From Alphaproteobacteria bacterium (GTDB lineage: Bacteria; Pseudomonadota; Alphaproteobacteria; RF32; CAG-239): 53,673 nt of DNA. The notes under the pieces were generated by a model. The model was not told the origin of the DNA. It was given only the letters and a program-made list of their open reading frames with translations, and searched no databases. The stretch spans positions 1-53,673 of the forward strand of contig JAGBDC010000002.1 in NCBI GenBank assembly GCA_017937705.1, given 5' to 3'. How positions within the stretch are numbered: the stretch's first letter is position 1; each line of letters starts with the position of its first letter. Of the stretch, positions 45,526-53,549 are shown in pieces. The position numbers were made by a program, and so were the translations under genes.

Positions 45526-46980
45526 TTATGATTCCAGAGAGCGTCTCAACGATTCAACACTTTCTGCTACACTTTGATCCTCTTGTATAAGCTCTTCAAC
45601 CTTGCGAACAGCATGCATAACCGTTGTATGATCTCTATCAAATTTACGACCGATTTCGGGTAATGAGCGCAAAGTCAACAGTTTTGCTAAGTACATTGCA
45701 ATTTGTCGTGGTCTTGCCACAGTACGTGCTCTGCGAGAAGATTGCATCTCTTTAACCGAAATATTGAAATATTCGGCAACTTTCTTTTGTATTTCATCAA
45801 TAGTTGTTCTTCTATCATAAGAACGCAACATATCTTTTAATACTTCCTGAGTAGTTTCTACAGTTATTTCTTTACCCGGAATTAGTTGAGTGTGAGCAAC
45901 AAGTCTGCGTAACGCTCCCTCTAATTCACGAATATTTGTAGTAATTTTCTGAGCTAAAAATTCTGCTACTCTTTGAGGAAGCTCACAATTTAATTGTTTT
46001 GCTTTTTCCTTCAATATACTTATTCTCAGATCAAAATCGGTTGGGTGAATATCTGCCGTTAGTCCGCAACTTAATCTGGAACGTAAACGATCTTCTATTC
46101 CTTCCAAATTTGAAGGTGATTTATCGGCAGAAATTATTATCTGCCTACCTTCCTCAATCAACGAGTTGAATGTATAGAAAAATTCTTCTTGAGTTGATTC
46201 CTTACCACCGATAAACTGAACATCATCAACCATCAAAACATCAACCGAACGGAATTGTTCTTTAAATGCTGTTGTATCTCGATAACGCAAAGCTTTTACA
46301 AATTTATACATAAATTTTTCAGCGGTTAAATAAACAATATTCTTTTTCGGATTACGTTGTTTTATACGCCAAGCAATAGCGTGCATTAAATGGGTTTTTC
46401 CCAAACCTACACCTGAGTACAAAAACAGGGGATTAAAGGATACGTTGTCCGATTCTGCAATTTTGCGAGCTGCCGCATAAGCAAATTCGTTTGTTTTTCC
46501 GACAACAAAAGTATCAAAAGTATATTGAGGATTAAGCGGAACCGATAAAGATTGACTTGGATCGGCAAAGCTTACATAACCATTGTCGGGATGCAAATTA
46601 ATAACACCGGATTGATAAATGTTTTGTGGTGCCGGACTAGTTGATATTTGCTTAAATAATGAACGGCAAGAAGTATTGCGAACACTGTTTGTCTTGTCTT
46701 CCTCAACGGTTTGAACAACAAAATTGATGGTTTTTATGTTCGGATTTTTCTTTTCCCAAATTCTGTGGATTCTGTCAGAGTAATTAGTAATAACCCAATT
46801 TCTCATAAAACGTGTCGGAACACAAATGTTCATAACACCGCTGGAAAAAGAACTGATGCTAAGAGGTTTTAACCAGCTATCAAAAGCTTTTTCTCCTAAT
46901 TCTAATTTTAATTGTGAGCAAATCTGTCCCCACTCATCTTGAACAGTACCAAAGTCATTTTGTATTGCTTCACCGGCCAT
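45526..46980 (-). CDS. dnaA: Chromosomal replication initiator DnaA
   Basis: 484 aa. Domain I is at 1-~85 (LKLELGEKAFDSWLKPL). A variable linker leads to the AAA+ domain III with YTFDTFVVGKTNEFA, Walker A GVGLGKTHLMHAIAW and Walker B VLMVDDVQFI. Domain IV has the DnaA signature RDHTTVMHAVRKVEEL. It binds DnaA boxes at the origin; the best cluster here is at 5.75-6.04 kb, not next to this gene. dnaA-rpsT-enoyl-CoA hydratase-mutM is a typical alphaproteobacterial neighbourhood. Confidence 0.98.
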   Translation of the reverse strand: MAGEAIQNDFGTVQDEWGQICSQLKLELGEKAFDSWLKPLSISSFSSGVMNICVPTRFMRNWVITNYSDRIHRIWEKKNPNIKTINFVVQTVEEDKTNSVRNTSCRSLFKQISTSPAPQNIYQSGVINLHPDNGYVSFADPSQSLSVPLNPQYTFDTFVVGKTNEFAYAAARKIAESDNVSFNPLFLYSGVGLGKTHLMHAIAWRIKQRNPKKNIVYLTAEKFMYKFVKALRYRDTTAFKEQFRSVDVLMVDDVQFIGGKESTQEEFFYTFNSLIEEGRQIIISADKSPSNLEGIEDRLRSRLSCGLTADIHPTDFDLRISILKEKAKQLNCELPQRVAEFLAQKITTNIRELEGALRRLVAHTQLIPGKEITVETTQEVLKDMLRSYDRRTTIDEIQKKVAEYFNISVKEMQSSRRARTVARPRQIAMYLAKLLTLRSLPEIGRKFDRDHTTVMHAVRKVEELIQEDQSVAESVESLRRSLES

Positions 46981-47171
46981 TATTCTAAATATCCTTATAT
47001 AGTCTGAGGTTAAAACAAATAATCAATTTCACATTGATTCGATGGTCTGATAATAAAAGGTTAAAAAATAAAAAACAACAGAACAATTTTAGAACATTGT
47101 AATTAATTTGCTTGACATAATGTTTCTAAAGAGTCGCACAGATTCCCTTTGTTTTTGCTGAAAAAACACAA

Positions 47172-47213
47172 AAAACCACTATCCTGTTTTTGCAAATCAG
47201 GAGTGGTTTTTTT
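47172..47213. terminator. Intrinsic terminator of rpsT
   Basis: AACCACT-AT-CCTG pairs with CAGGAGTGGTT across a short loop, leaving a two-base bulge, with A and T runs on the two sides. It lies 20 bases after the rpsT stop on the minus strand. The region between it and dnaA shows no clear DnaA boxes. Confidence 0.7.
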
Positions 47214-47232
47214 GTTCAAAATTTCTTTAAAA

Positions 47233-47493
47233 TTAAAGAGCTTTAATCTTGGCAGACAAGCGAGAAATTTTTCTTGCAACGGTGTTGCGGTGCATAACAC
47301 CTTTGTTTACGGCTTTCATCAATTCTGATTCTGCCGTAACAAAAGCGGTTTGAGCCAAAGCTTTATCTTTAGCAACAATAGCTGCTTCTACTTTTTTAAC
47401 AAAAGTACGAACTCTGCTTTTACGAGCACCATTGATGATGCTGCGTTTTGTATTTCTTTTAATTCTTGTCTTTGCCGATTTATGATTGGCCAT
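47233..47493 (-). CDS. rpsT: 30S ribosomal protein S20
   Basis: 86 aa, strongly basic. The N-terminal [18 protein letters not shown] and the late [20 protein letters not shown] are diagnostic for S20, which binds the 5' domain and helix 44 of 16S rRNA. It has its own promoter candidate at 47543-47571 and its own terminator. Position upstream of dnaA fits other alphaproteobacteria. Confidence 0.97.
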   Translation of the reverse strand: MANHKSAKTRIKRNTKRSIINGARKSRVRTFVKKVEAAIVAKDKALAQTAFVTAESELMKAVNKGVMHRNTVARKISRLSAKIKAL

Positions 47494-47542
47494 TTTTATA
47501 TTCCTATAAATTTAAGTTATTACAAAATTTTTCTGATATGCT

Positions 47543-47571
47543 TTATAAACTCTTCAAAGCCCTCAAGTCAA
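47543..47571 (-). promoter_or_regulatory. Candidate strong sigma-70-type promoter of rpsT
   Basis: On the minus strand TTGACT (47571-47566) is followed after 17 bases by TTATAA (47548-47543). The start would be about 40 bases upstream of the S20 ATG. It is the closest match to a housekeeping promoter in the window. Confidence 0.55.
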
Positions 47572-47600
47572 CACAATTTTTTGTAAATATGTCGATTCTT

Positions 47601-48344
47601 CTATTTTTTAAGCATATTTTCGAGGTTTATTTGAAATTCGTCGGATTCTAAAGCGCTTTTATAAACCTGTTTTTCAATTTCCAATCCTTCTTCCAAATCC
47701 GTATTACCGATAGCGGTCTTAATAAGTTCCTTTGAAGTATTGGTTGCCAAGTTTGGCATAGAAGCAACAAGTTCCGCAACTTTCATTGTTTCGTCATGCA
47801 AATACATTAGCGGAATGATACGACTTATTAAACCGATTCTTTCTGCTTCAGTTGCGTTCATTGCTCTACCTGTCAAAATCATTTCCATAGCTTTAGCCTT
47901 GCCCACAGCTTTAGTTAAACGTTGTGATGCTCCGAATCCCGGAACTGTTCCTAAACACAAATCAGGCATTGCAAACCACGTGTTTTCCGAACAGAAAATC
48001 ATGTCACATGCCATAGCGAGCTCAAAACCTATACCGATTGCATAACCGCTGATTTCTGCAATTACCGGTTTTTTTGCATCGGCAATAACTTCAAAGTTAT
48101 CAGTCATTTCTTCTAACATACTGGCATTTACATTTTTTACAAACTCGGTTGCATTGATTCCGGCAGAAAATGTTTTTTCATTTCCTCTTATAACAATTGC
48201 TTTCACTTCATCATCAATATCAAGTTTAGCCATTTCTTTCGACAAACTTTCTAAAGTATCGGCATTGATTTTGTTTAATTTATCTTTGCTGGAAAATGTA
48301 ATTAAGCCCACACCACCGATTTTTTCAACATTAACTTCTGTCAT
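47601..48344 (-). CDS. Enoyl-CoA hydratase/isomerase family protein
   Basis: 247 aa crotonase-fold protein. The oxyanion-hole segments are FSAGINATEF (~60) and ISGYAIGIGFELAMACDM (~100-117). LCLGTVPGFGASQRLTKAVG carries the usual second catalytic acidic region with a Gly-rich variation. It probably acts on an acyl-CoA thioester; the substrate is unknown. Its place between rpsT and mutM is conserved in alphaproteobacteria. No other fatty-acid gene is nearby. Confidence 0.88.
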   Translation of the reverse strand: MTEVNVEKIGGVGLITFSSKDKLNKINADTLESLSKEMAKLDIDDEVKAIVIRGNEKTFSAGINATEFVKNVNASMLEEMTDNFEVIADAKKPVIAEISGYAIGIGFELAMACDMIFCSENTWFAMPDLCLGTVPGFGASQRLTKAVGKAKAMEMILTGRAMNATEAERIGLISRIIPLMYLHDETMKVAELVASMPNLATNTSKELIKTAIGNTDLEEGLEIEKQVYKSALESDEFQINLENMLKK

Positions 48345-48353
48345 TTTTCATTC

Positions 48354-48716
48354 CTAATCTTTGCTTTTTAGAGTTACTCTAACCAAAAGCGGTTTGCTTT
48401 TTTCTAATACTATATCTAAAACTTCCATATCGCGCTCAAAATGTAAAGCATTTTCTTTATTGCTAACAAACTTCCAACCTAATTGAGGGAGTGTTTTTTT
48501 ATAAAAATCAGCAATATTTTTAAATTTATTTTTTTCAGAGCTTATATAAGCCTCACTAAAACGACTTTCATCGTTTCCGAAAGTTATGTTATTGCTATGC
48601 AGTTGAGTCGTTTGCGGCATAAGCGGAATGTCGTCTAAACCATCAATAAACTCCGCAGCATGAGTCGATGTTGCAAATAACATAAAAGATACGCATAATA
48701 TTTGTAATACCTTCAT
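48354..48716 (-). CDS. Small secreted protein of unknown function
   Basis: 120 aa from ATG 48716, where GAGGT lies just upstream; an in-frame ATG at 48743 would overlap mutM. A clear signal peptide, MKVLQILCVSFMLFATSTHA, probably ends before AEF. The mature ~100 residues contain FYKKTLPQLGWKFVSNKENA and a strand-rich C-terminus. The pattern recalls small periplasmic proteins with a 'stage-wise sampling' YkkTLPqlGW segment, but I cannot name the family. It is tightly spaced after mutM (7 bases). Confidence 0.7.
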   Translation of the reverse strand: MKVLQILCVSFMLFATSTHAAEFIDGLDDIPLMPQTTQLHSNNITFGNDESRFSEAYISSEKNKFKNIADFYKKTLPQLGWKFVSNKENALHFERDMEVLDIVLEKSKPLLVRVTLKSKD

Positions 48717-48723
48717 ATAAACC

Positions 48724-49563
48724 TCACTTTTGTAAAGTTTCACAATAAAAAGTAGAACGTCCGGCTTGAACGGCTTTTTTTATTCCTCCGGTCAGTTCAA
48801 TGTTGCATGTGCAATCAGGGCATCTTTGTCCTGTTTTATTATATACGCAATGCATATTTTGAAAATAACCTAAGCTTCCGTCGGGTTTTTGATAGTCTCT
48901 TAATGTGGAGCCGCCATTATCAATAGCCTTTTGCAAGACTGTTCTAATGTTTTTTACGAGTATATCACACTCTTTTTTATCTATCTTATTCGATTCTCTA
49001 AAAGGAGATATTCTCGATTCGTACAAAATTTCCGAAGCATAAATATTTCCGATTCCGCATACTACGGATTGGTCCAATAAAGTTATTTTTATAGGTGTTT
49101 TCTTATTTTTTATTTTTTCAAAAAAAAGTTCTCCGGTAAGATTATTATCAAAAGGATCTATACCGGTATTCTTAAATATTTCGGATTTATTTATGTCCTT
49201 TTTCTTAATTGTGGTAAAAAGTCCGAATCTTCTCGGGTCGTTATACACCAGCCATCCGTTTTCGGTTTTGATAACAATATGGTCGTGTTTTTCTAAGTGA
49301 AGCGGCGGTTCTTTAAGTGTTTTTATTTTTCCGCTCATTCCTAAATGCCAAACAATGCAAAAATCATTATCAAGATTAATGACTACATATTTCCCGATTC
49401 GTTGATAATTTTCTATTTTTGCACCGACGATGTTTTTCTCAGTATTTTCGGGGATGGTTATTCTGAATTTTCGATTTGTTATTTCAACGGACAGAATACG
49501 AGCATTTCCTATAAATAAGGCTATACCGTTTTTTACTGTTTCAACTTCAGGCAATTCTGGCAC
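48724..49563 (-). CDS. mutM: Formamidopyrimidine-DNA glycosylase (MutM/Fpg), variant zinc finger
   Basis: Removes 8-oxoguanine and FaPy lesions. The start is set at GTG 49563, because the enzyme needs Pro as residue 2 (M-PELPEVETV, mature Pro1 and Glu2 catalytic) and AGGAG lies 8 bases upstream. The upstream in-frame codons would bury that Pro. 279 aa. Other motifs: HLGMSG, DPRRFGLF, the H2TH segment VCGIGNIYASEIL and QAGRSTFYC. The last zinc finger has CPDC and then FYCETL, so the fourth ligand Cys is replaced by Leu. Confidence 0.94.
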   Translation of the reverse strand: MPELPEVETVKNGIALFIGNARILSVEITNRKFRITIPENTEKNIVGAKIENYQRIGKYVVINLDNDFCIVWHLGMSGKIKTLKEPPLHLEKHDHIVIKTENGWLVYNDPRRFGLFTTIKKKDINKSEIFKNTGIDPFDNNLTGELFFEKIKNKKTPIKITLLDQSVVCGIGNIYASEILYESRISPFRESNKIDKKECDILVKNIRTVLQKAIDNGGSTLRDYQKPDGSLGYFQNMHCVYNKTGQRCPDCTCNIELTGGIKKAVQAGRSTFYCETLQK

Positions 49564-49618
49564 AACAACAACTCCTAACAATTTGTAGTTAGTATAAGGG
49601 GTTAAGAGTTTTTTGCAA

Positions 49619-49921
49619 TTATTTATTTTTCATTATTGATATAATTTCATTTACATAAGACTGTGTGCCAATACCGTGTCTTCTGGTTTTTATATTTCCG
49701 AAAGATGATTTGTTATAGAAATACAACATGATAAAAAGTCTTGTATAATAAGTTAAGCCAAGTCCGCAAGCATTGTTATTTTCTATCAATTCCAAAAAAT
49801 CGTTTCGGGAAACGTTTTCATTTTTACAAATAGAATCAAGGAGTTTCCATTCTGTTAAGCAAAGTCTCATACTTGTACGACGGTTGTTGATAAAAACAAT
49901 TTTATTTACTAATTTTGTCAT
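49619..49921 (-). CDS. Ribbon-helix-helix (RHH_4-like) small protein
   Basis: 100 aa. RRTSMRLCLTEWKLLDSICK followed by NENVSRNDFLELIE fits the strand-helix-helix of RHH_4 DNA-binding proteins common in alphaproteobacteria. A later LTYYTRLFIMLYFYNK helix resembles the family's 'sSalRlFvl' end. It may be a small DNA-binding regulator; targets are unknown. It is upstream of mutM on the same strand and divergent from the J-domain gene. Confidence 0.6.
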   Translation of the reverse strand: MTKLVNKIVFINNRRTSMRLCLTEWKLLDSICKNENVSRNDFLELIENNNACGLGLTYYTRLFIMLYFYNKSSFGNIKTRRHGIGTQSYVNEIISIMKNK

Positions 49922-50025
49922 ATTTATACCAATCCTTATGTATAATGTTATTGCCTTAAATTTAGGATAGGATTATATTAAAAAGAAAGATTAATACAAC
50001 TAAAAAAAGAAAAAACGAACAAAAA

Positions 50026-50568
50026 ATGTCAAAAGTTGTAAGAGGTAAAAAATACTTCTCTCCTCAAAGAGAGGGGAAAGAGTGTAAATGTGATTTTCCC
50101 GGCTGTGAAAAAGCCGGAGAGTTTCGTGCGCCTAAAGACAGGTCGCTAAAAGAATATTATTGGTTTTGTTTGGAGCATGTTCAGGCATATAATTCAAAAT
50201 GGAATTATTATGACGGAGAATTTGAAGAAGAAAAAACTTCAGAAAAACCACATATGCACTTTAAGGGGTATCGCTCAAAAGTAAACTATCAGTTTGGCTA
50301 TAAAATCAAAGATGATTTTGAATTTTTTGGTAAATACGCAAAGAATTTTTCTTCTCGAAACGAGATTTATTATAATGAAAAAGAAATGAAATTTCTTGAA
50401 ATAATGGAATTGGAAGGACAAGAAGTTTCTGTTCAGTTGCTAAAGAAACAATACAAAAAATTAGTAAAAAAATATCACCCTGATTTGCATCGTGGTGATA
50501 AAGAAGCAGAAGAGAAGTTTAAGCAGCTAACCATTGCATATCAAGCATTGTTGGAAAAGTTCTCATAA
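50026..50568 (+). CDS. J-domain (DnaJ-like) protein with N-terminal zinc-ligand cluster
   Basis: 180 aa. The N-terminal ~60 residues hold cysteines 20, 22, 27 and Cys48-x2-His51, a likely metal site. A middle [14 protein letters not shown] segment follows. The C-terminal J domain (~118-180) has the Hsp70-stimulating HPD at 151-153 ([18 protein letters not shown]). Alphaproteobacteria have a family with this layout; it should act as a DnaK co-chaperone with unknown clients. Its 3' end overlaps the convergent smr gene by 28 bases. Confidence 0.85.
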   Translation: MSKVVRGKKYFSPQREGKECKCDFPGCEKAGEFRAPKDRSLKEYYWFCLEHVQAYNSKWNYYDGEFEEEKTSEKPHMHFKGYRSKVNYQFGYKIKDDFEFFGKYAKNFSSRNEIYYNEKEMKFLEIMELEGQEVSVQLLKKQYKKLVKKYHPDLHRGDKEAEEKFKQLTIAYQALLEKFS

Positions 50569-51089
50569 TGCCTGTGTCTTCTTAGCAGAATATGAATTAC
50601 ACCGCTTCCGCCGTCTTTGGGAGCAGGGTGATTAATGGATAAAATAAGCGGACGAACTTCCGGTAGATTTAACCATTGCGGAACTCTGTCTTTTAAGACT
50701 CCTCTTGTGCTGAAAATATCCGATTCTTCAGTGATATGTAGACCTTTACCGGTAATAATCGCAATGCATCTGTGCTGTTTCAAATAGGCATTTTTTACAA
50801 AATTCATTACCTTGTCAAAAGCATTATTTTCTGTACAACCATGCAAATCTAATTCAGCTTCAACACGAAATTCTCCTTTGCGAAATTTCTTTGCGGTATT
50901 GGCGTCAATATTATCAGTATTTCCAAATTGCAAATCACCAAGTTTATCTCCGCTATATACAGTATTAGCGGTAATTTTAGGTGTAATTTTCAATTCTTTT
51001 TGGGGAATAAAAGTATCTCTGGATATTTTTTTCAGGGGGGTAATATCTTTTATTGTCTCTTTCCACCAAGATTCGTCTTCATTATTCAT
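50541..51089 (-). CDS. Smr-domain protein
   Basis: 182 aa. A disordered N-terminal half is followed by a Smr (MutS2-related) domain. It has the conserved [17 protein letters not shown] (~97-113) and [11 protein letters not shown] (~130-140), then a late [12 protein letters not shown]. Smr domains cut or bind nucleic acid; this stand-alone class is poorly characterised. It follows mltA with an 8-base overlap, the usual order in alphaproteobacteria. Confidence 0.9.
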   Translation of the reverse strand: MNNEDESWWKETIKDITPLKKISRDTFIPQKELKITPKITANTVYSGDKLGDLQFGNTDNIDANTAKKFRKGEFRVEAELDLHGCTENNAFDKVMNFVKNAYLKQHRCIAIITGKGLHITEESDIFSTRGVLKDRVPQWLNLPEVRPLILSINHPAPKDGGSGVIHILLRRHRHYENFSNNA

Positions 51090-52245
51090 TAGACTCCCCT
51101 TTGGGCAGAAATATATAATAAATTCCTTTTGAGTTCATACTTCCGGCTTTGGCCAGAACGTCATCATCGCCGCTTCCCCAAAAATAGTCTCCTCGAACGA
51201 TACCTTTTATTGCGCTACCGACATCTTGTGCTGCTACCAATTTATTAATTTGATTTTTCTCGGCATCATTTGTTGCTATCCACAACAGGCTGCCCAGAGG
51301 CACAATACTTCTGTCAACTGCTAAGCATCTTCCTGCCTGTAATGGGACGCCAAAGGCTCCTAAAGGCCCCGATTCGTTAATTATTTTATGAAAGATATAA
51401 CGACGATTAATTTGCATAAATTTTTCTGCTTTTTCAGGGTTTTCATTAAGCCATTTTTTTATCTCTACCATATTAATTTTTTCAGGAGGCAACACTTTAT
51501 TATCCAATAAAATTCTGCCGATTCCTTTAAAAGGAAGTCCGTTATTTGCCGCATATCCTACGCGTACTTTTTCACCGTTATCCATATAGGCAACGGCTGA
51601 GCCTTGAATTTGCATAATATGAATATCGACCAAGCTGTCCGTCCACATTAAAACCGGAGCGCCAACATCTTGGGTTTCGATAATTTTTCTTTCGTGATAA
51701 GGGACCATTTTCTGGTTAGATATCATTCCGAAAAATTTTTTATTCGGTAATGATTCATCAAAATCTTGCAGATTTATTTCGATTAAATTTTCGGGTTTGC
51801 CGTAAACGGGGTATTTATATTTATCATTTTTTTGAAAAGAGGCGTTAATTCTCGATTCGTAATAAGACGTAAACTTGCCTTCTGGATTGCCGCTATCGGT
51901 AACCAAAAATGGTTCAAAATTGTTTTCTATAAATTTTCTAAAAGCATCGTTGGTCTGAGGTTTTTGTTTTTTAAAATCACTGCAAATTTTTTTATACGAT
52001 TCGGTTTTTATTTTTATCTCGCTATTACCCAACCATTCACTTTTCAGACTTAATATTTTTTTGCAATTATTTTCAAAAACCGGAATAAACTCCGCAAAAT
52101 TATCTTTATTCCAATCGACAATTTGACTAAAAGGGGTTGGCAACAACTCAACTTTTGCACCACCAACTTCTTCCTGCTTTTCCTCTTGTTTTTGAGGACA
52201 GGCGGAAAGAAAAACGACTAGCAATAAAATCAGAAACTTTTTCAT
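51082..52245 (-). CDS. mltA: Membrane-bound lytic murein transglycosylase A (MltA)
   Basis: 387 aa lipoprotein. The signal peptide ends in FLSACPQK with Cys16. The MltA domain includes KFTSYYESRINAS and VDIHIMQIQGSAVAY. The C-terminal 3D domain has AQDVGSAIKGIVRGDYFWGSG with the catalytic Asp. It cleaves peptidoglycan glycan strands to 1,6-anhydro products, which AmpG-type permeases can recycle; an ampG-like gene is at 25951. It overlaps both neighbours (4 bases with the Tim44 gene, 8 with smr), indicating an operon. Confidence 0.95.
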   Translation of the reverse strand: MKKFLILLLVVFLSACPQKQEEKQEEVGGAKVELLPTPFSQIVDWNKDNFAEFIPVFENNCKKILSLKSEWLGNSEIKIKTESYKKICSDFKKQKPQTNDAFRKFIENNFEPFLVTDSGNPEGKFTSYYESRINASFQKNDKYKYPVYGKPENLIEINLQDFDESLPNKKFFGMISNQKMVPYHERKIIETQDVGAPVLMWTDSLVDIHIMQIQGSAVAYMDNGEKVRVGYAANNGLPFKGIGRILLDNKVLPPEKINMVEIKKWLNENPEKAEKFMQINRRYIFHKIINESGPLGAFGVPLQAGRCLAVDRSIVPLGSLLWIATNDAEKNQINKLVAAQDVGSAIKGIVRGDYFWGSGDDDVLAKAGSMNSKGIYYIFLPKGESNE

Positions 52246-52889
52246 TTTTTTGTAGATACCAACATCCAGTTAGGAGTTGTTGAATTGATATTGCGCTCAA
52301 ATGTCCAAATATCGGTAATTGTTTGAATAAAGTTTTCGTCACCTTCAATAATATTACCTTCTGCATTGCGTAAAACATTCGCTTGTTCGCTAACAAATCT
52401 GACTGCAATTTTAGCTTTGTTATTTTTATCAATTTTTGCACTGACTATTTCGACCGAATTAAATCCGATAAAATCTGTTTCTGCGGTAATGCCCTCTTCC
52501 CTCCGTTGATTAATAATGTCTTCAAACTTTTTAAATAAAGTCTTTCCGATTAAAGCTTTCAATATATCAATTTCACCTTTTGCAAAAGAAGTAACAATCA
52601 TTTCAAAAGCACGTTGTGCTCCGCTTAAAAAAGTTGTGCGATTGAAATTGGGAATTTGTTGCAAAATAGCTTCGGTTTCGTTCGTTTCTTTTGTTTCTGC
52701 TTTTAGTTCTCCGCCATCAACTACTGCCGGTTTTTTCATAGTTTCTTTCATAAGAATATCAAAAATCTTAGCAGCGCTTTCCTGACTAATCGGGGTTGCG
52801 CTACTTTCAGGTCTGGTACCAAGCAAACTGCGTAATTTTTGAAAAATAACTATCACGACAAGAATTAAAATTAAAATATCAAAAGCCAT
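52242..52889 (-). CDS. Tim44-domain protein (TimA-like)
   Basis: 215 aa. An N-terminal hydrophobic segment, AFDILILILVVIVIFQKLRSLLG, is typical of the alphaproteobacterial Tim44-like family. A Tim44/NTF2-like domain follows (~80-215): FLSGAQRAFEMIVTSFAKG and a C-terminal strand set with WTFERNI and NWMLVST. Homologues associate with the inner membrane; their exact role is uncertain. It heads the tim44-mltA-smr unit and is divergent from secB. Confidence 0.9.
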   Translation of the reverse strand: MAFDILILILVVIVIFQKLRSLLGTRPESSATPISQESAAKIFDILMKETMKKPAVVDGGELKAETKETNETEAILQQIPNFNRTTFLSGAQRAFEMIVTSFAKGEIDILKALIGKTLFKKFEDIINQRREEGITAETDFIGFNSVEIVSAKIDKNNKAKIAVRFVSEQANVLRNAEGNIIEGDENFIQTITDIWTFERNINSTTPNWMLVSTKK

Positions 52890-52912
52890 TTTTTCCTCTA
52901 TCCTTCATAAAT

Positions 52913-52945
52913 ATATTAACATTAATATAGCTAAAATGTTAATAT
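52913..52945. repeat. Interrupted palindrome in the tim44-secB divergent promoter region
   Basis: Perfect 11-bp arms ATATTAACATT (52913-52923) and AATGTTAATAT (52935-52945) are separated by 11 bases. No T-run follows, so it is more like an operator than a terminator. Its arm centres are ~22 bases apart, two helical turns. Confidence 0.5.
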
Positions 52946-52960
52946 TATCAACCTAATTAT

Positions 52961-52987
52961 TTGACCTGTAAAAATATTTATTATAGT
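52961..52987 (+). promoter_or_regulatory. Candidate promoter of secB
   Basis: TTGACC at 52961-52966 and TATAGT at 52982-52987, with a short 15-base spacer. A strong AAGGAG lies 7 bases before the secB ATG. Confidence 0.3.
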
Positions 52988-53023
52988 TTATATAAGAATT
53001 AAAAATATTTAAGGAGAATGTAA

Positions 53024-53476
53024 ATGGACGGACAGTCTCAAAACGCAGCATTAACAATTCACGGACAGTTTATAAAAGATTTGTCTTTAGAAATTCCGCA
53101 TGCACCGGAAATTTTTGGTGAAATTAAATCAGCTCCCAAAATGGATGTTCATGTAGATGTAAAATCAGAACCGAAAGGCAATGGAATGTTTACATCTCAA
53201 TTGGATATTTCTATGACCGGAAAAGTTGAAGACAAGACATTATTTGTATTAGAATTGTCTTATATGGCTTTTGCCGAAGTCAAAGTTCCGGAAGAACATT
53301 TAGAACCGATTTTGATGGTTGAACTTCCAAGACTTATTTTCCCATTTGCTCGCAATGTAATTACTCATTGTTTGACCGAGGGAGGCTTACCGCCGTTTAT
53401 GCTTAACCCGATAGATTTCGGAGCATTATATATGGCTCGTAAACAAGCAATGGCAAATAAAGAAAAGTCTAACTAA
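53024..53476 (+). CDS. secB: Protein-export chaperone SecB
   Basis: 150 aa. It keeps secretory preproteins unfolded and hands them to SecA. FIKDLSLEIPHAPEIF near the N-terminus, LELSYMAFAEV and the later RLIFPFARNVI and GGLPPFMLNPIDF segments are diagnostic. It is divergent from the Tim44 gene, as in other alphaproteobacteria. A terminator follows at 53501. Confidence 0.97.
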   Translation: MDGQSQNAALTIHGQFIKDLSLEIPHAPEIFGEIKSAPKMDVHVDVKSEPKGNGMFTSQLDISMTGKVEDKTLFVLELSYMAFAEVKVPEEHLEPILMVELPRLIFPFARNVITHCLTEGGLPPFMLNPIDFGALYMARKQAMANKEKSN

Positions 53477-53500
53477 AAACAATAATTAAAAAACACTAAA

Positions 53501-53522
53501 AAGCCTCTCTTTTGAGAGGCTT
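53501..53522. terminator. Bidirectional intrinsic terminator after secB
   Basis: Perfect 9-bp arms AAGCCTCTC / GAGAGGCTT around TTTT, with A-rich and T-rich flanks. It lies between convergent secB and the autotransporter gene. Confidence 0.85.
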
Positions 53523-53549
53523 TATTTTTTTATGATAATGAGGAGTTCA

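Noticed and set aside
46981..47232. dnaA-rpsT gap considered as replication origin
   Set aside because: It contains the rpsT terminator and A/T-rich leader, but no DnaA boxes close to consensus and no polarity switch.
47977..47982. CACGTG core considered as another parS
   Set aside because: The flanking bases do not match the 16-base palindrome; it is a chance CACGTG in the enoyl-CoA hydratase gene.
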